This document shows, piece after piece, positions 9,745 through 18,964 of a stretch of DNA of 64,000 nucleotides; within the stretch, counting starts at the first letter, position 1; the number at the start of each line of letters is the position of its first letter. The position numbers and the translations under genes were made by a program. The stretch lies in the NCBI RefSeq assembly GCF_001637325.1, contig NZ_LRXL01000026.1, positions 62,001 to 126,000 of the forward strand, in the 5' to 3' direction. Under the pieces are notes generated by a model, which saw nothing but the letters and a program-made list of their open reading frames with translations, had not been told where the DNA came from and ran no database searches. The DNA is from Cochleicola gelatinilyticus (GTDB lineage Bacteria > Bacteroidota > Bacteroidia > Flavobacteriales > Flavobacteriaceae).

Positions 9745-10355
9745 TATTTCTGAATCGTTAAGTAAGCGTTCTTATGTCCAGGCACACACCCTTTCACAAC
9801 AAGTAGATTCTTCTCAGCTACTACTTTTAACACTCTTAAGTTTTGTACTTTCACCTTTTCATTTCCCATTTGTCCGGCCATTTTCATTCCCTTGAATACT
9901 CTCGCAGGATATGATGCCGCACCAATAGAACCCGGTGCTCTTAATCGGTTATGCTGACCGTGGGTCGCTTGACCTACACCGCCGAAACCGTGACGTTTTA
10001 CAACCCCTTGAAATCCTTTTCCCTTAGAAGTCCCTGCCACATCGACAAATTCTCCCTCAGCAAAATGCTCCACAGTGATTGTATCACCTAATTTTAATTC
10101 TTCTTCAAATCCTTGGAATTCGGCGACTTTACGTTTTGCAACGGTTCCTGCTTTTTTGGCGTGCCCTTCGGCAGCTTTCGTAGCAGTCTTTTTGTCATCG
10201 AAACCAAGTTGAAGAGCTTCGTACCCGTCAACCTCTTTGGTTCTGACTTGGGTGACAACACAAGGTCCAACTTCAATAACGGTACACGGCATATTTTTTC
10301 CGTTCTCGTCAAAGATGCTGGTCATCCCTATCTTTTTTCCAATTAACCCAGACAT
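9744..10355 (-). CDS. rplC: 50S ribosomal protein L3 (uL3)
   Basis: A 203-residue protein near the peptidyl transferase centre. It begins [20 protein letters not shown] and carries the L3 core [19 protein letters not shown] and [20 protein letters not shown] with the conserved Gln (PrmB-type methylation site in other bacteria). It is preceded by an unusual 191-base gap after rpsJ that contains a candidate attenuator. Confidence 0.98.
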   Translation of the reverse strand: MSGLIGKKIGMTSIFDENGKNMPCTVIEVGPCVVTQVRTKEVDGYEALQLGFDDKKTATKAAEGHAKKAGTVAKRKVAEFQGFEEELKLGDTITVEHFAEGEFVDVAGTSKGKGFQGVVKRHGFGGVGQATHGQHNRLRAPGSIGAASYPARVFKGMKMAGQMGNEKVKVQNLRVLKVVAEKNLLVVKGCVPGHKNAYLTIQK

Positions 10356-10427
10356 ATTTACTTATTTATTGATTATTACTAATTATTCTTGTTCATTCTA
10401 TAACACGATCCTCAAAAAATCTTTCAG

Positions 10428-10471
10428 AAAAAAACAGGGTCAAAATAAATTCAACCCTGAATGTTATTTTG
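10428..10471 (-). promoter_or_regulatory. Candidate transcription attenuator between rpsJ and rplC
   Basis: Read as minus-strand RNA, two exclusive hairpins can form. The first, 10471–10441, pairs CAAAAUAA-AUUCA with UGAAU-UUAUUUUG around a GGGU loop with one bulged base. The second pairs CAGGGU (10459–10454) with ACCCUG (10440–10435), widened by two G·U pairs, and is followed directly by seven U (10434–10428), the layout of an intrinsic terminator. They share bases, so they could act as antiterminator and terminator. Function is inferred; the pairing was checked by eye only. Confidence 0.45.
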
Positions 10472-10513
10472 TTTCCGTTTTTCCCCAACCATCGTTAAGG
10501 ACATGTTTACTAA

Positions 10514-10541
10514 TTCTGAATTCAAGTTATCGAATTCAGAA
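10514..10541 (-). repeat. Perfect inverted repeat just downstream of rpsJ
   Basis: TTCTGAATTC at 10514–10523 and its exact complement at 10532–10541 are separated by 8 bases and start 5 bases after the rpsJ stop. In mRNA this forms a 10-bp hairpin without a U tract, so it is more likely an RNA-stability or pausing element than a terminator. Confidence 0.55.
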
Positions 10542-10546
10542 ATAAA

Positions 10547-10852
10547 TTACACCTTGATCTCTACTTCAACACCACTTGGTAACTCTAATTTCATTAGAGC
10601 ATCGATCGTTTTTGAAGAAGAACTGTAAATGTCAAGTAAACGCTTGTAAGAGCTTAATTGAAACTGTTCTCTACTCTTCTTATTAACGTGCGGTGAACGT
10701 AATACGGTAAAGATTTTTTTATGTGTTGGTAAAGGAATAGGACCTGTAACTACAGCACCTGTACTCTTTACGGTTTTTACGATTTTTTCAGCAGATTTGT
10801 CCACTAAATTGTGATCGTAAGATTTTAATTTAATTCTTATTTTTTGACTCAT
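10547..10852 (-). CDS. rpsJ: 30S ribosomal protein S10 (uS10)
   Basis: A 101-residue protein with the S10 signature [20 protein letters not shown] near residues 37–56 and the ending [12 protein letters not shown]10 is a head protein, also known as the NusG partner in transcription–translation coupling. It lies 10 bases after fusA, but 191 bases before rplC: in this window it belongs with the str genes, and a regulatory break follows it. Confidence 0.98.
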   Translation of the reverse strand: MSQKIRIKLKSYDHNLVDKSAEKIVKTVKSTGAVVTGPIPLPTHKKIFTVLRSPHVNKKSREQFQLSSYKRLLDIYSSSSKTIDALMKLELPSGVEVEIKV

Positions 10853-10862
10853 TGCTGAAATA

Positions 10863-12995
10863 TTATGCGTTAGCGGTTCCTCTTGCTGCAGCGATTACTT
10901 CTTCTGAAATATTAGAAGGAGTTTCTGCATAATGTGAAAATTCCATTGTGGATGTTGCACGACCTGACGATAATGTTCTTAATGTGGTAACATACCCAAA
11001 CATTTCAGAAAGTGGCACTGTCGCTTTAACAGTTTTAGCACCAGCTCTATCCCCCATATCACTTACTTGTCCACGACGTCTGTTTAAATCTCCTACAATA
11101 TCCCCCATATTTTCTTCAGGTGTAATTACCTCAAGTTTCATAATAGGCTCCATGATTACTGCCTTGGCAGCTTTTGCAGCATTTTTAAATCCTAGTTTTG
11201 CAGCCAACTCAAAAGAAAGTTGATCTGAATCCACATCGTGATACGATCCATCTGTTAAAGTAACCTTCATAGCATCAACTTCGTATCCAGCTAGAGGTCC
11301 GTTTACCATTGCCATTTTGAAACCTTTCTCTACAGAAGGAACAAATTCTTTAGGCACGTTACCACCTTTAATAGCAGAAACAAACTCTAATCCTTCAGCA
11401 CCTTCTTCAGCAGGCTCTAATGTAAATACGATATCGGCAAATTTTCCACGACCACCCGATTGCTTTTTATACACTTCTCTGTGCTCAGCTTTACGAGTAA
11501 TAGCTTCTTTATATTCAACCTGTGGCTGCCCTTGATTTACTTCAACCTTGAATTCTCTTCGTAAACGATCTACAATAATATCTAAGTGTAGCTCACCCAT
11601 ACCAGATATAATGGTCTGTCCAGAAGCTTCATCGGTACGTACTGTAAATGTTGGATCTTCTTCAGCAAGCTTTCCTAAAGCCATACCTAATTTATCAACA
11701 TCTGCTTTTGTTTTAGGCTCTACAGCAATACCAATTACTGGATCTGGGAAATCCATAGATTCAAGTACGATTGGGTGTTTTTCATCAGACATGGTATCTC
11801 CCGTCTTAATATCTTTAAACCCAACTGCAGCTCCAATATCACCAGCTTCGATATAATCGATCGCATTTTGTTTATTAGAGTGCATTTGATAAATACGCGA
11901 TATACGTTCTTTTTTACCTGAACGGTTATTAAGAATGTATGACCCTGCATCTAAACGCCCAGAGTAAGCACGGAAGAATGCCAAACGACCAACGAATGGA
12001 TCTGTAGCAATCTTAAATGCCAGAGCAGAAAACGGCTCTTTAACATCTGGCTTACGTAATTCTTTTTCTTCTGTTTCAGGATTTACTCCTACAATACCCT
12101 CCTTATCGGTTGGTGAAGGCAAGTAACGACATACAGCATCTAATAAGAACTGTACACCTTTATTTTTAAAGGCCGACCCACAGATCATTGGAATAATTGC
12201 CATATCCATTACAGCAGCTCGAAGGGCAGCATGCACCTCGTCTTCAGTAATTGAATCTTCGTCTTCCATGAACTTTTCTAAAAGGTTCTCATCGTATGTA
12301 GCAACCTCCTCAATAAGCATTGCTCTATACTTACGAGCTTCAGCTTTCAACTCTTCTGGAATTTCAATAACATCAAAAGTCGCCCCTTGAGTTTCGTCAT
12401 GCCATACAATCGCACGGTTCTTTACAAGGTCGATAATTCCTCTAAAATCTCCCTCATCACCAATATTCAATACAATTGGCACAGCGTTAGATTTCAACAT
12501 ATCTTTCACCTGCTGACATACAGCAAGGAAATTAGACCCTTGACGGTCCATTTTGTTAACAAAACCAATACGTGGCACTTTGTAATTATCAGCAAGTCTC
12601 CAGTTTGTTTCAGATTGTGGCTCAACACCATCTACTGCACTAAAAAGGAATACCAATCCATCTAATACACGTAATGACCTGTTTACCTCTACAGTAAAAT
12701 CAACGTGACCAGGAGTATCAATAATATTGAAGTGGTAGTCTTTAGTTTCAGGCGTAGTTTCTGCATTTTCCATCGGAAACTTCCAGGTACAAGTAGTCGC
12801 AGCAGAAGTAATTGTAATACCTCTTTCCTGCTCTTGTTCCATCCAGTCCATTGTAGCAGCACCATCATGCACCTCTCCAATTTTGTGACTTACACCTGTA
12901 TAATAAAGAATACGCTCTGTAGTGGTAGTTTTACCGGCATCAATATGCGCAGCAATACCTATATTTCTAGTAAATTTTAAATCTCTTTGTGCCAT
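10863..12995 (-). CDS. fusA: Elongation factor G
   Basis: The translocation GTPase, 710 residues with all five domains. The G motifs are AHIDAGKTT (16–24), DTPGH (93–97) and NKMD (147–150). Domain IV carries the GGRGKFADI segment and domain V ends [16 protein letters not shown]. Its place between rpsG (3-base gap) and rpsJ (10-base gap) marks it as the housekeeping copy. Length is a little above the family norm because of a short insert near residues 76–86 in the G domain. Confidence 0.98.
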   Translation of the reverse strand: MAQRDLKFTRNIGIAAHIDAGKTTTTERILYYTGVSHKIGEVHDGAATMDWMEQEQERGITITSAATTCTWKFPMENAETTPETKDYHFNIIDTPGHVDFTVEVNRSLRVLDGLVFLFSAVDGVEPQSETNWRLADNYKVPRIGFVNKMDRQGSNFLAVCQQVKDMLKSNAVPIVLNIGDEGDFRGIIDLVKNRAIVWHDETQGATFDVIEIPEELKAEARKYRAMLIEEVATYDENLLEKFMEDEDSITEDEVHAALRAAVMDMAIIPMICGSAFKNKGVQFLLDAVCRYLPSPTDKEGIVGVNPETEEKELRKPDVKEPFSALAFKIATDPFVGRLAFFRAYSGRLDAGSYILNNRSGKKERISRIYQMHSNKQNAIDYIEAGDIGAAVGFKDIKTGDTMSDEKHPIVLESMDFPDPVIGIAVEPKTKADVDKLGMALGKLAEEDPTFTVRTDEASGQTIISGMGELHLDIIVDRLRREFKVEVNQGQPQVEYKEAITRKAEHREVYKKQSGGRGKFADIVFTLEPAEEGAEGLEFVSAIKGGNVPKEFVPSVEKGFKMAMVNGPLAGYEVDAMKVTLTDGSYHDVDSDQLSFELAAKLGFKNAAKAAKAVIMEPIMKLEVITPEENMGDIVGDLNRRRGQVSDMGDRAGAKTVKATVPLSEMFGYVTTLRTLSSGRATSTMEFSHYAETPSNISEEVIAAARGTANA

Positions 12996-12998
12996 TTT

Positions 12999-13475
12999 TT
13001 AGAATCTGAAATGTGAGAATGCTTTGTTTGCTTCAGCCATTTTATGCGTATCTGTACGTTTTTTCACGGCTGCTCCTTCTTCTTTCGCAGCTGCTAATAC
13101 TTCAGCAGCCAGTTTCTGTGCCATCGACTTTTCATTTCTTTTTCTGGCATAGCCAATTAACCACTTCATAGCGGTAGAAATTTTACGATCTGCACGTATT
13201 TGCATAGGTATTTGGAACGTTGCTCCACCTACTCTTCGACTTCGAACTTCTACGTGAGGCATTACATTAGATAATGCATCTTTCCAGACTTCTAAAGCCG
13301 TTTTCTCTTCGTCTGTTTTTTTCTCTTCTACGATATCCATTGCATCGTAAAATACTTTAAAGGCTACCGATTTCTTACCGTCCCACATCATGTTGTTCAC
13401 AAAACGTGTTACCAACTGATCATTAAACCTTGGATCTGGCAAAAGTGGTCTCTTCTTGGCCTGTCTTTTTCTCAT
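12999..13475 (-). CDS. rpsG: 30S ribosomal protein S7 (uS7)
   Basis: A 158-residue protein, primary binder of the 3' major domain of 16S rRNA. It begins [19 protein letters not shown] and contains [19 protein letters not shown] near residues 78–96, both S7 signatures. It lies between rpsL (23-base gap) and fusA (3-base gap). Confidence 0.98.
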   Translation of the reverse strand: MRKRQAKKRPLLPDPRFNDQLVTRFVNNMMWDGKKSVAFKVFYDAMDIVEEKKTDEEKTALEVWKDALSNVMPHVEVRSRRVGGATFQIPMQIRADRKISTAMKWLIGYARKRNEKSMAQKLAAEVLAAAKEEGAAVKKRTDTHKMAEANKAFSHFRF

Positions 13476-13498
13476 GTCTTCTCTTTAAAAGTTGTTAA

Positions 13499-13873
13499 TT
13501 ACTTCTTAGGGCGTTTAGCTCCGTACTTAGATCTACGTTGCGTTCTACCTTCGACACCTGCGGTATCTAATGCACCACGAACAATGTGATATCTAACTCC
13601 CGGCAAATCTTTTACCCTTCCACCTCTAACCAATACTATCGAGTGCTCTTGTAAATTGTGACCTTCACCAGGGATGTATGCGTTTACTTCCTTACCATTT
13701 GTCAACCTTACCCTTGCTACTTTACGCATTGCAGAGTTAGGTTTCTTAGGTGTTGTAGTATATACACGCGTACACACACCTCGTCTTTGAGGACACGAAT
13801 CTAAAGCAGCCGATTTACTCTTCTTGGTTATTTTGGCTCTTCCTTTTCGTACTAATTGTGAAATTGTTGGCAT
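13499..13873 (-). CDS. rpsL: 30S ribosomal protein S12 (uS12)
   Basis: A 124-residue decoding-centre protein. TTPKKPNS (residues 40–47) and GGRVKDLPG (84–92) are intact, with lysines at 43 and 88, the two sites where streptomycin-resistance changes arise in other bacteria; the sequence is therefore of the sensitive type. Asp89 is the residue that RimO modifies in other species. It is the first gene of the long minus-strand cluster and has a good promoter about 55 bases upstream. Confidence 0.98.
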   Translation of the reverse strand: MPTISQLVRKGRAKITKKSKSAALDSCPQRRGVCTRVYTTTPKKPNSAMRKVARVRLTNGKEVNAYIPGEGHNLQEHSIVLVRGGRVKDLPGVRYHIVRGALDTAGVEGRTQRRSKYGAKRPKK

Positions 13874-13928
13874 ATAAAATATGTATTACACTTTATTTAA
13901 TAATAAAATACCCTGTTTTAAGGGCTTG

Positions 13929-13959
13929 CAAAAATAGAAATAAAAACCGAACTATCAAA
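13929..13959 (-). promoter_or_regulatory. Promoter of the rpsL-led ribosomal operon
   Basis: On the minus strand a TTTG at 13959–13956 is followed after 19 bases by TATTTTTG (13936–13929). This is an exact match to the Bacteroidota housekeeping pattern TTTG-N19-TAnnTTTG. It predicts a start near 13923 and a leader of about 50 bases that opens with a small CCCU/AGGG hairpin (13924–13911). Confidence 0.75.
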
Positions 13960-14058
13960 CCTTAATAAATTAATTTTCAATAGAGTTTTAATATTTTAAG
14001 ATTTAAATACAATAACTGCCGTTCAAGCGTTAGCTTTACAAGCAATAAATATTTATTA

Positions 14059-15753
14059 TTGAAACAATTTTTTTACATCTTTTTATACCTTAATATATAT
14101 ACCTCTGTATATTGGTTAGGACATAGTCAATCTTTAAAACTTGAGGTTTATGCAGAAAAGCCGATTTCAAAAAATTTAAAAGATTCATTGCTCCTTAAAA
14201 CAACTTTTAAGGACTACTCATCTTTAAAAAATGAAGTTGACAGCTTACCAATACTTCTTCGACGCATGGGGTATCTTGAAAGTGAGCTTAAAAACCTTCA
14301 GAAAGAATCGGACACATTATATAAAGCTACCTATTACTTCGGAAAAAAACTTAGCTATCTAAAAGTGTTCTATTCTGAAGAAATTTTCAAAAGAAAACAA
14401 CTAGAGCGTATATCATCAAAGGTTACAGACACCTATTTCATTCTCCCTTTTGAAACTGCAGAAAAAGACCTTCAGAAACTAAATTCTTTACAAACTGAAA
14501 CTGGTGATGCATTTGCCTCTTTATCCCTAAAAAATTTATTCCTCTCCAATGGTTTTTTAGAAGCAGAATTGTCGGTTGATGCTCGAAATACTAGAAAAAT
14601 CGATTCAATCGTAGTTAAAGGCTACGATAAGTTCCCAACTTCTTATTTGAGACATTATAGCGGTGTACGCAAAGGAAAACCATTTAATCTAAAAAAAATA
14701 ATTAAACAAAATAATGCCTTGAATAGCTTAGGATTCGTAGAAACTATTAAGCCACCAGAAGCACTTTTCAGAAGAGACAAAACAGTTATTTATTTTTACT
14801 TAAAAAAGAAAACAAACAACCTGTTTGACGGTATACTCGGCTTTACAACAGATGAAGAAACGCAGCAATTAAAACTCAATGGATATTTAAACCTCGAACT
14901 TAACAACAACCTTAACTATGGAGAACAACTTACCTTAAATTATAAAGCAGACGGCAACGAACAAATAAACTTTGACGTAGCTGTTACTTTACCCTATTTA
15001 TTTAAATCCTCTTTTGGCTTAGGAGCGGGTTTGCGCATTTTTAAAAGAGACAGTACGTTTGTAACAACCGAACAACAGGTTAGAGCAACCTATCAAATAA
15101 ATCCATCTTCTACCTCATATTTTGGTTATAAAGCGTACGAATCTAGCAACCTACTAGACACAACGCTCATAGGAAATCCAATTATCGACTATACTTCAAG
15201 CTTTGTTATAGCAGGAATAAATTATCGCATTCCACAAAGCAACACTCTGTTTCCAATTAAAACAAATATAGCTTTAGGCGCAGAATTAGGAAAAAGGAAT
15301 GCTAGTGAAAGTTCTTTACAGCAAGTTCGTTTTAACAGTGAAGCAAGTACAATTTTTCAATTAAATTCAACGAACTCGATTTTTGTAAAAAATGCTACAA
15401 GTTTTTTAACTAGCAACTCTTATATTACTAATGAGTTATTTCGTTTCGGAGGAATTAATAGCATACGGGGTTTCAATGAAAATAGCATTGATGCTTCATT
15501 ATTCTCAACACTTAATACAGAATATCGTTTTCAATTTAATGAAAGCATATACCTTCATAGTATTATAGATTTTGGATATTTTGAAAATGAGGTAATCGAT
15601 TTAAAGCAAAAAATTTACAGTTTTGGCATTGGCCTGGGGCTAAAAACAAAAGCTGGTCTTTTTAAATTTAACTTTGCTAATGGAAATACTGAAAATCAAG
15701 AATTTTCATTTTCTAATACAAAAATCCATCTAAGTTTAAGCAGCAAATTTTAA
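14059..15753 (+). CDS. Omp85-family outer-membrane protein (BamA/TamA-like)
   Basis: A 564-residue protein with a TTG start at 14059; no ATG occurs in frame upstream before a stop, and the hydrophobic KQFFYIFLYLNIYTSVYW that follows is a plausible export signal. A POTRA-like segment (DSIVVKGYDKFPTSYLRH, about 195–212) leads to a beta-barrel with the family hallmark SIRGF near residue 470 and a terminal aromatic residue (SSKF), the usual barrel-insertion signal. It has fewer POTRA domains and is shorter than BamA, so it is probably a TamA-like or specialised insertase rather than the essential BamA. It is divergent from rpsL. Confidence 0.8.
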   Translation: MKQFFYIFLYLNIYTSVYWLGHSQSLKLEVYAEKPISKNLKDSLLLKTTFKDYSSLKNEVDSLPILLRRMGYLESELKNLQKESDTLYKATYYFGKKLSYLKVFYSEEIFKRKQLERISSKVTDTYFILPFETAEKDLQKLNSLQTETGDAFASLSLKNLFLSNGFLEAELSVDARNTRKIDSIVVKGYDKFPTSYLRHYSGVRKGKPFNLKKIIKQNNALNSLGFVETIKPPEALFRRDKTVIYFYLKKKTNNLFDGILGFTTDEETQQLKLNGYLNLELNNNLNYGEQLTLNYKADGNEQINFDVAVTLPYLFKSSFGLGAGLRIFKRDSTFVTTEQQVRATYQINPSSTSYFGYKAYESSNLLDTTLIGNPIIDYTSSFVIAGINYRIPQSNTLFPIKTNIALGAELGKRNASESSLQQVRFNSEASTIFQLNSTNSIFVKNATSFLTSNSYITNELFRFGGINSIRGFNENSIDASLFSTLNTEYRFQFNESIYLHSIIDFGYFENEVIDLKQKIYSFGIGLGLKTKAGLFKFNFANGNTENQEFSFSNTKIHLSLSSKF

Positions 15754-15873
15754 TTATAAATACACTATCAGAGTAACCTAAACCTTAAATAAATGTAAAA
15801 TTTAAGTTTAAAAAGTTGCTTTATTAACTTTTTATTATGATTTTTGGCGTGGCTAATTCAAATAAATTATACA

Positions 15874-18800
15874 ATGAAAACAAAGTTTAGTGGAATTTTA
15901 ACGCTTTTATTGGCGTTAGTTGTGCAAGTTAGTTTTGCACAGCAAAAAACAGTAACAGGTACAGTTTCTGATGATTCGGGACTTCCATTACCTGGCGCCA
16001 ATGTAATTATCAAGGGCAGCAGTAGTGGTACACAGACCGATTTCGACGGAAAGTACGCTATTAGTGTAGAACCTGGAAAAACTCTTACATTTAGTTATGT
16101 TGGTTTTGAAACACAAGAAATTGTGGTTGAAGCTTCCAACACAATTAGTGTACAAATGGCTCCTGGCAACGCACTTGACGAAGTTGTAATTACTACTTAT
16201 GGTAGAACTACTGCTCGTGATTTAACCACAAATGTTTCTAAACCAGACATGGAAACGGTTCAAAGCATTACGACCTCCAATGTTGCAGGGGCATTACAAG
16301 GAACCGTAGCTGGAGCGCAGATTAATTCTGTATCAGGTGCGCCGGGTGGAGAAGTATCTATTCGAATTCGTGGAGCTTCTACGATTAATGGTAATAGTAA
16401 CCCATTATTCGTGATAGATGGTATTCCAATGATTACTGAAGCAACCATTTCCGATAATTTTGGTAATCAACAAAACAGTGCATTATCCAACCTTAATATC
16501 GATGACATCGAGAGTGTTGAAGTTCTTAAAGATGCTGCTTCAACTGCCGTTTACGGACAAAGAGGATCGAATGGTGTCGTTTTAATTACCACCAAACAAG
16601 GAAAAAGAGGTGGATTTAGAATTAACATTAATAGTACTGTTGGTTTTCAAAATGCGATCGAGAAATACGATACTATGAATTATGGTCAGTGGCTAAAATT
16701 TAGAGATACTGCATCTCAAAATGGTGGAGCTGATTCAGGGAGTTTTTCTGCCAACGATGCTGACATGCCTCAACTATTAGGGGCTTCACAGGAAACGCTA
16801 CAAGCTTTCTATGATTCTGTTGCAGATGTTGGAGATAGTTATATCGACGAAGTTTACGTTGACAATGCGGTTACGAGAAACAATAACTTCAATTTGAGTG
16901 GAGGAAATGATAAAACCAAGATGTATTTTGGAGCTTCCCACTTCTTTCAAGAAGGAACTGTTCTTACTCAAGATTTTGATCGTAAAAGTGCTCGTTTAAA
17001 TATTACACAACAAATTTCAAATTCAATTGATTTTGTTGGTGGTGTTTCTATTACAGATGAGTTTGTAAATCAAATTGTAAATGACAATAACATTTTCGGT
17101 GTACTTTCTACAGGTATATTAGAACGTCCAGGTTTAGATCTAAGAGACGAGAACGGAGATTTTACACCATACCAGCAATTTACCTTTTCAAACCCTTTGC
17201 AGAATGCCTTAGAGGACCTTGGTAAATTAAGAACATTTAGAGTTATTGGTAACGCCGCTCTTAATTTTCAAATCACCGATGAATTTTCAGCAGAAACAAA
17301 AGTTGGTCTTGACCAGTCTGAAGTTATTGAAAGAATTTACAATCCATCCACTACAGCTCAGGGTAACTTTGGAGTTAATAATGGATTTGGACAAGAAACC
17401 CAAGCAACCCGTAGAATTTATCAAGTACGTCAATCATTTTCTTATAACAAATCTTGGGAAAACATTAGAATGCGTGCGTATTTAGGAGGTGAATATGAAA
17501 CTAATTCAACACGTTTCGTTATCGCAGCAGCAGAAGATTTCCCTAGCCCATTACTTCAGTATGTTGGACAAGGTATTACCCCTTTAACTAGTAGTTCAGA
17601 ATTCGGAGAAAACAAACGAGCTTCATTAATATCAAGACTTGGATTTACATTCTGGAATAAATTAATTCTTGAAGGTTCTATTCGTGCCGATGCTTCTTCT
17701 AGGTTTTCTGAAGACGACAGAACAGGATATTTCCCAGGACTTTCTGCCGCTTATATTGTTTCAGAGCATGATTGGTTTGAAAACAATTTCGTGGACTATT
17801 TGAAAATTAGAGGTTCTTACGGTATTACTGGTAACGAATCTCCATTTGATCGCTACTTCGCTCCTGCTGTAGCTACTTCTCAATATGCAGATCAAGCAGC
17901 CTTATTTTTAACAATTGGTGAAGCGACAGCTAGATGGGAAGAAACTGAACAAATTGATGTTGGATTTAATGTTAAATTTTGGGATAGTCGTGTAGATTTA
18001 AATTATGCTTATTTCCTTAAGCAAACACATGACAATTCGTTAGTACTGCCAGTTGCGCTTCCTACTAACCAAGGTTCAGTTATCACGCCTCAAAACGTAG
18101 CAGCTATGGAAAATAAAGGTCATGAAATAGATCTTAACATTGGAGTTGTAAGAAACGATAACTTTTCATGGAACACCTCTTTCATCTTTGGAACATTAGA
18201 TAACGAGGTAACTTTTCTGCCTAAAAATGAGTTTGGTGAAACAGAACCAATTAATGCAGGTTTCGTAAGTCGTGTAGATGAAGGTGAACCATTAGGTTTT
18301 TTCTACGTACTTGAAAGTGACGGACTCTACCAAGATATTAGTGAGATACCTCAAGAATTACAGGACCAAGGTGTTGCACCTGGTGATGTGAAATATATAG
18401 ATCAAAATGGAGATGGAATAATTAATGATGACGATTTCATTAATGGAGGAGATCCATGGGCAGATTTTACTTTGAGCTGGAAAAACGACATCCGCTTTAA
18501 GAAATTTGATTTATCTTTCTTATGGGCTATGTCTGAAGGTGGAGAAATCTATAATAACAATATTCAATTCGCTGGAGCTTCTTCAAGTGGTACTTTTGGA
18601 AAATTTACAAGTCAACTTGACTGGTGGACACCTGAAAACCGAGACACAGAAATTCCAAGACCAAATACTGTAACGGCAGGTTATAATAATCAAGATGCAA
18701 CACGTTTTATTGAAGATGGATCTTATATTAAATTAAGAAACGTAACGTTAGGATATACATTACCAGAAATTAAATGGTTAGCATCTGCTCGCGTATTTGT

Positions 18801-18951
18801 ATCTGGGGACAACTTGGTTCTTATAACAGACTACTCTGGTGTTGATCCTGAAATTAATACATTTGGTAACTCAAACATTGCTAGAGGTACAGATTTCTTA
18901 ACTCAAGGAAATAGTAGAGTTTGGAAGTTTGGTGTAAATCTATCATTCTAA
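15874..18951 (+). CDS. SusC/RagA-family TonB-dependent outer-membrane receptor
   Basis: A 1025-residue receptor, start ATG at 15874 (MKTKFSGILTLLLALVVQVS, signal peptide ending SFAQ). An N-terminal carboxypeptidase-regulatory-like domain (residues about 25–100, GTVSDDSGLPLPGANVIIKG) precedes the TonB plug (GEVSIRIRGASTINGNSNPL, FVIDGIP, then DAASTAVYGQRGSNGVVLIT) and a long barrel ending NLSF. Such receptors import glycans or peptides together with a SusD lipoprotein, which follows 13 bases downstream. No glycosidase, peptidase or regulator adjoins the pair, so the substrate cannot be inferred. A weak promoter-like site (GATTTTTG, 15839–15846) lies upstream. Confidence 0.96.
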   Translation: MKTKFSGILTLLLALVVQVSFAQQKTVTGTVSDDSGLPLPGANVIIKGSSSGTQTDFDGKYAISVEPGKTLTFSYVGFETQEIVVEASNTISVQMAPGNALDEVVITTYGRTTARDLTTNVSKPDMETVQSITTSNVAGALQGTVAGAQINSVSGAPGGEVSIRIRGASTINGNSNPLFVIDGIPMITEATISDNFGNQQNSALSNLNIDDIESVEVLKDAASTAVYGQRGSNGVVLITTKQGKRGGFRININSTVGFQNAIEKYDTMNYGQWLKFRDTASQNGGADSGSFSANDADMPQLLGASQETLQAFYDSVADVGDSYIDEVYVDNAVTRNNNFNLSGGNDKTKMYFGASHFFQEGTVLTQDFDRKSARLNITQQISNSIDFVGGVSITDEFVNQIVNDNNIFGVLSTGILERPGLDLRDENGDFTPYQQFTFSNPLQNALEDLGKLRTFRVIGNAALNFQITDEFSAETKVGLDQSEVIERIYNPSTTAQGNFGVNNGFGQETQATRRIYQVRQSFSYNKSWENIRMRAYLGGEYETNSTRFVIAAAEDFPSPLLQYVGQGITPLTSSSEFGENKRASLISRLGFTFWNKLILEGSIRADASSRFSEDDRTGYFPGLSAAYIVSEHDWFENNFVDYLKIRGSYGITGNESPFDRYFAPAVATSQYADQAALFLTIGEATARWEETEQIDVGFNVKFWDSRVDLNYAYFLKQTHDNSLVLPVALPTNQGSVITPQNVAAMENKGHEIDLNIGVVRNDNFSWNTSFIFGTLDNEVTFLPKNEFGETEPINAGFVSRVDEGEPLGFFYVLESDGLYQDISEIPQELQDQGVAPGDVKYIDQNGDGIINDDDFINGGDPWADFTLSWKNDIRFKKFDLSFLWAMSEGGEIYNNNIQFAGASSSGTFGKFTSQLDWWTPENRDTEIPRPNTVTAGYNNQDATRFIEDGSYIKLRNVTLGYTLPEIKWLASARVFVSGDNLVLITDYSGVDPEINTFGNSNIARGTDFLTQGNSRVWKFGVNLSF

Positions 18952-18964
18952 AAAATAAAAAATC

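Noticed and set aside
15816-15846. Promoter for susC (GTTG, about 19–20 bases, GATTTTTG)
   Set aside because: The second box lacks the leading T of TAnnTTTG and the first is imperfect; mentioned in the susC entry but not listed as a site.
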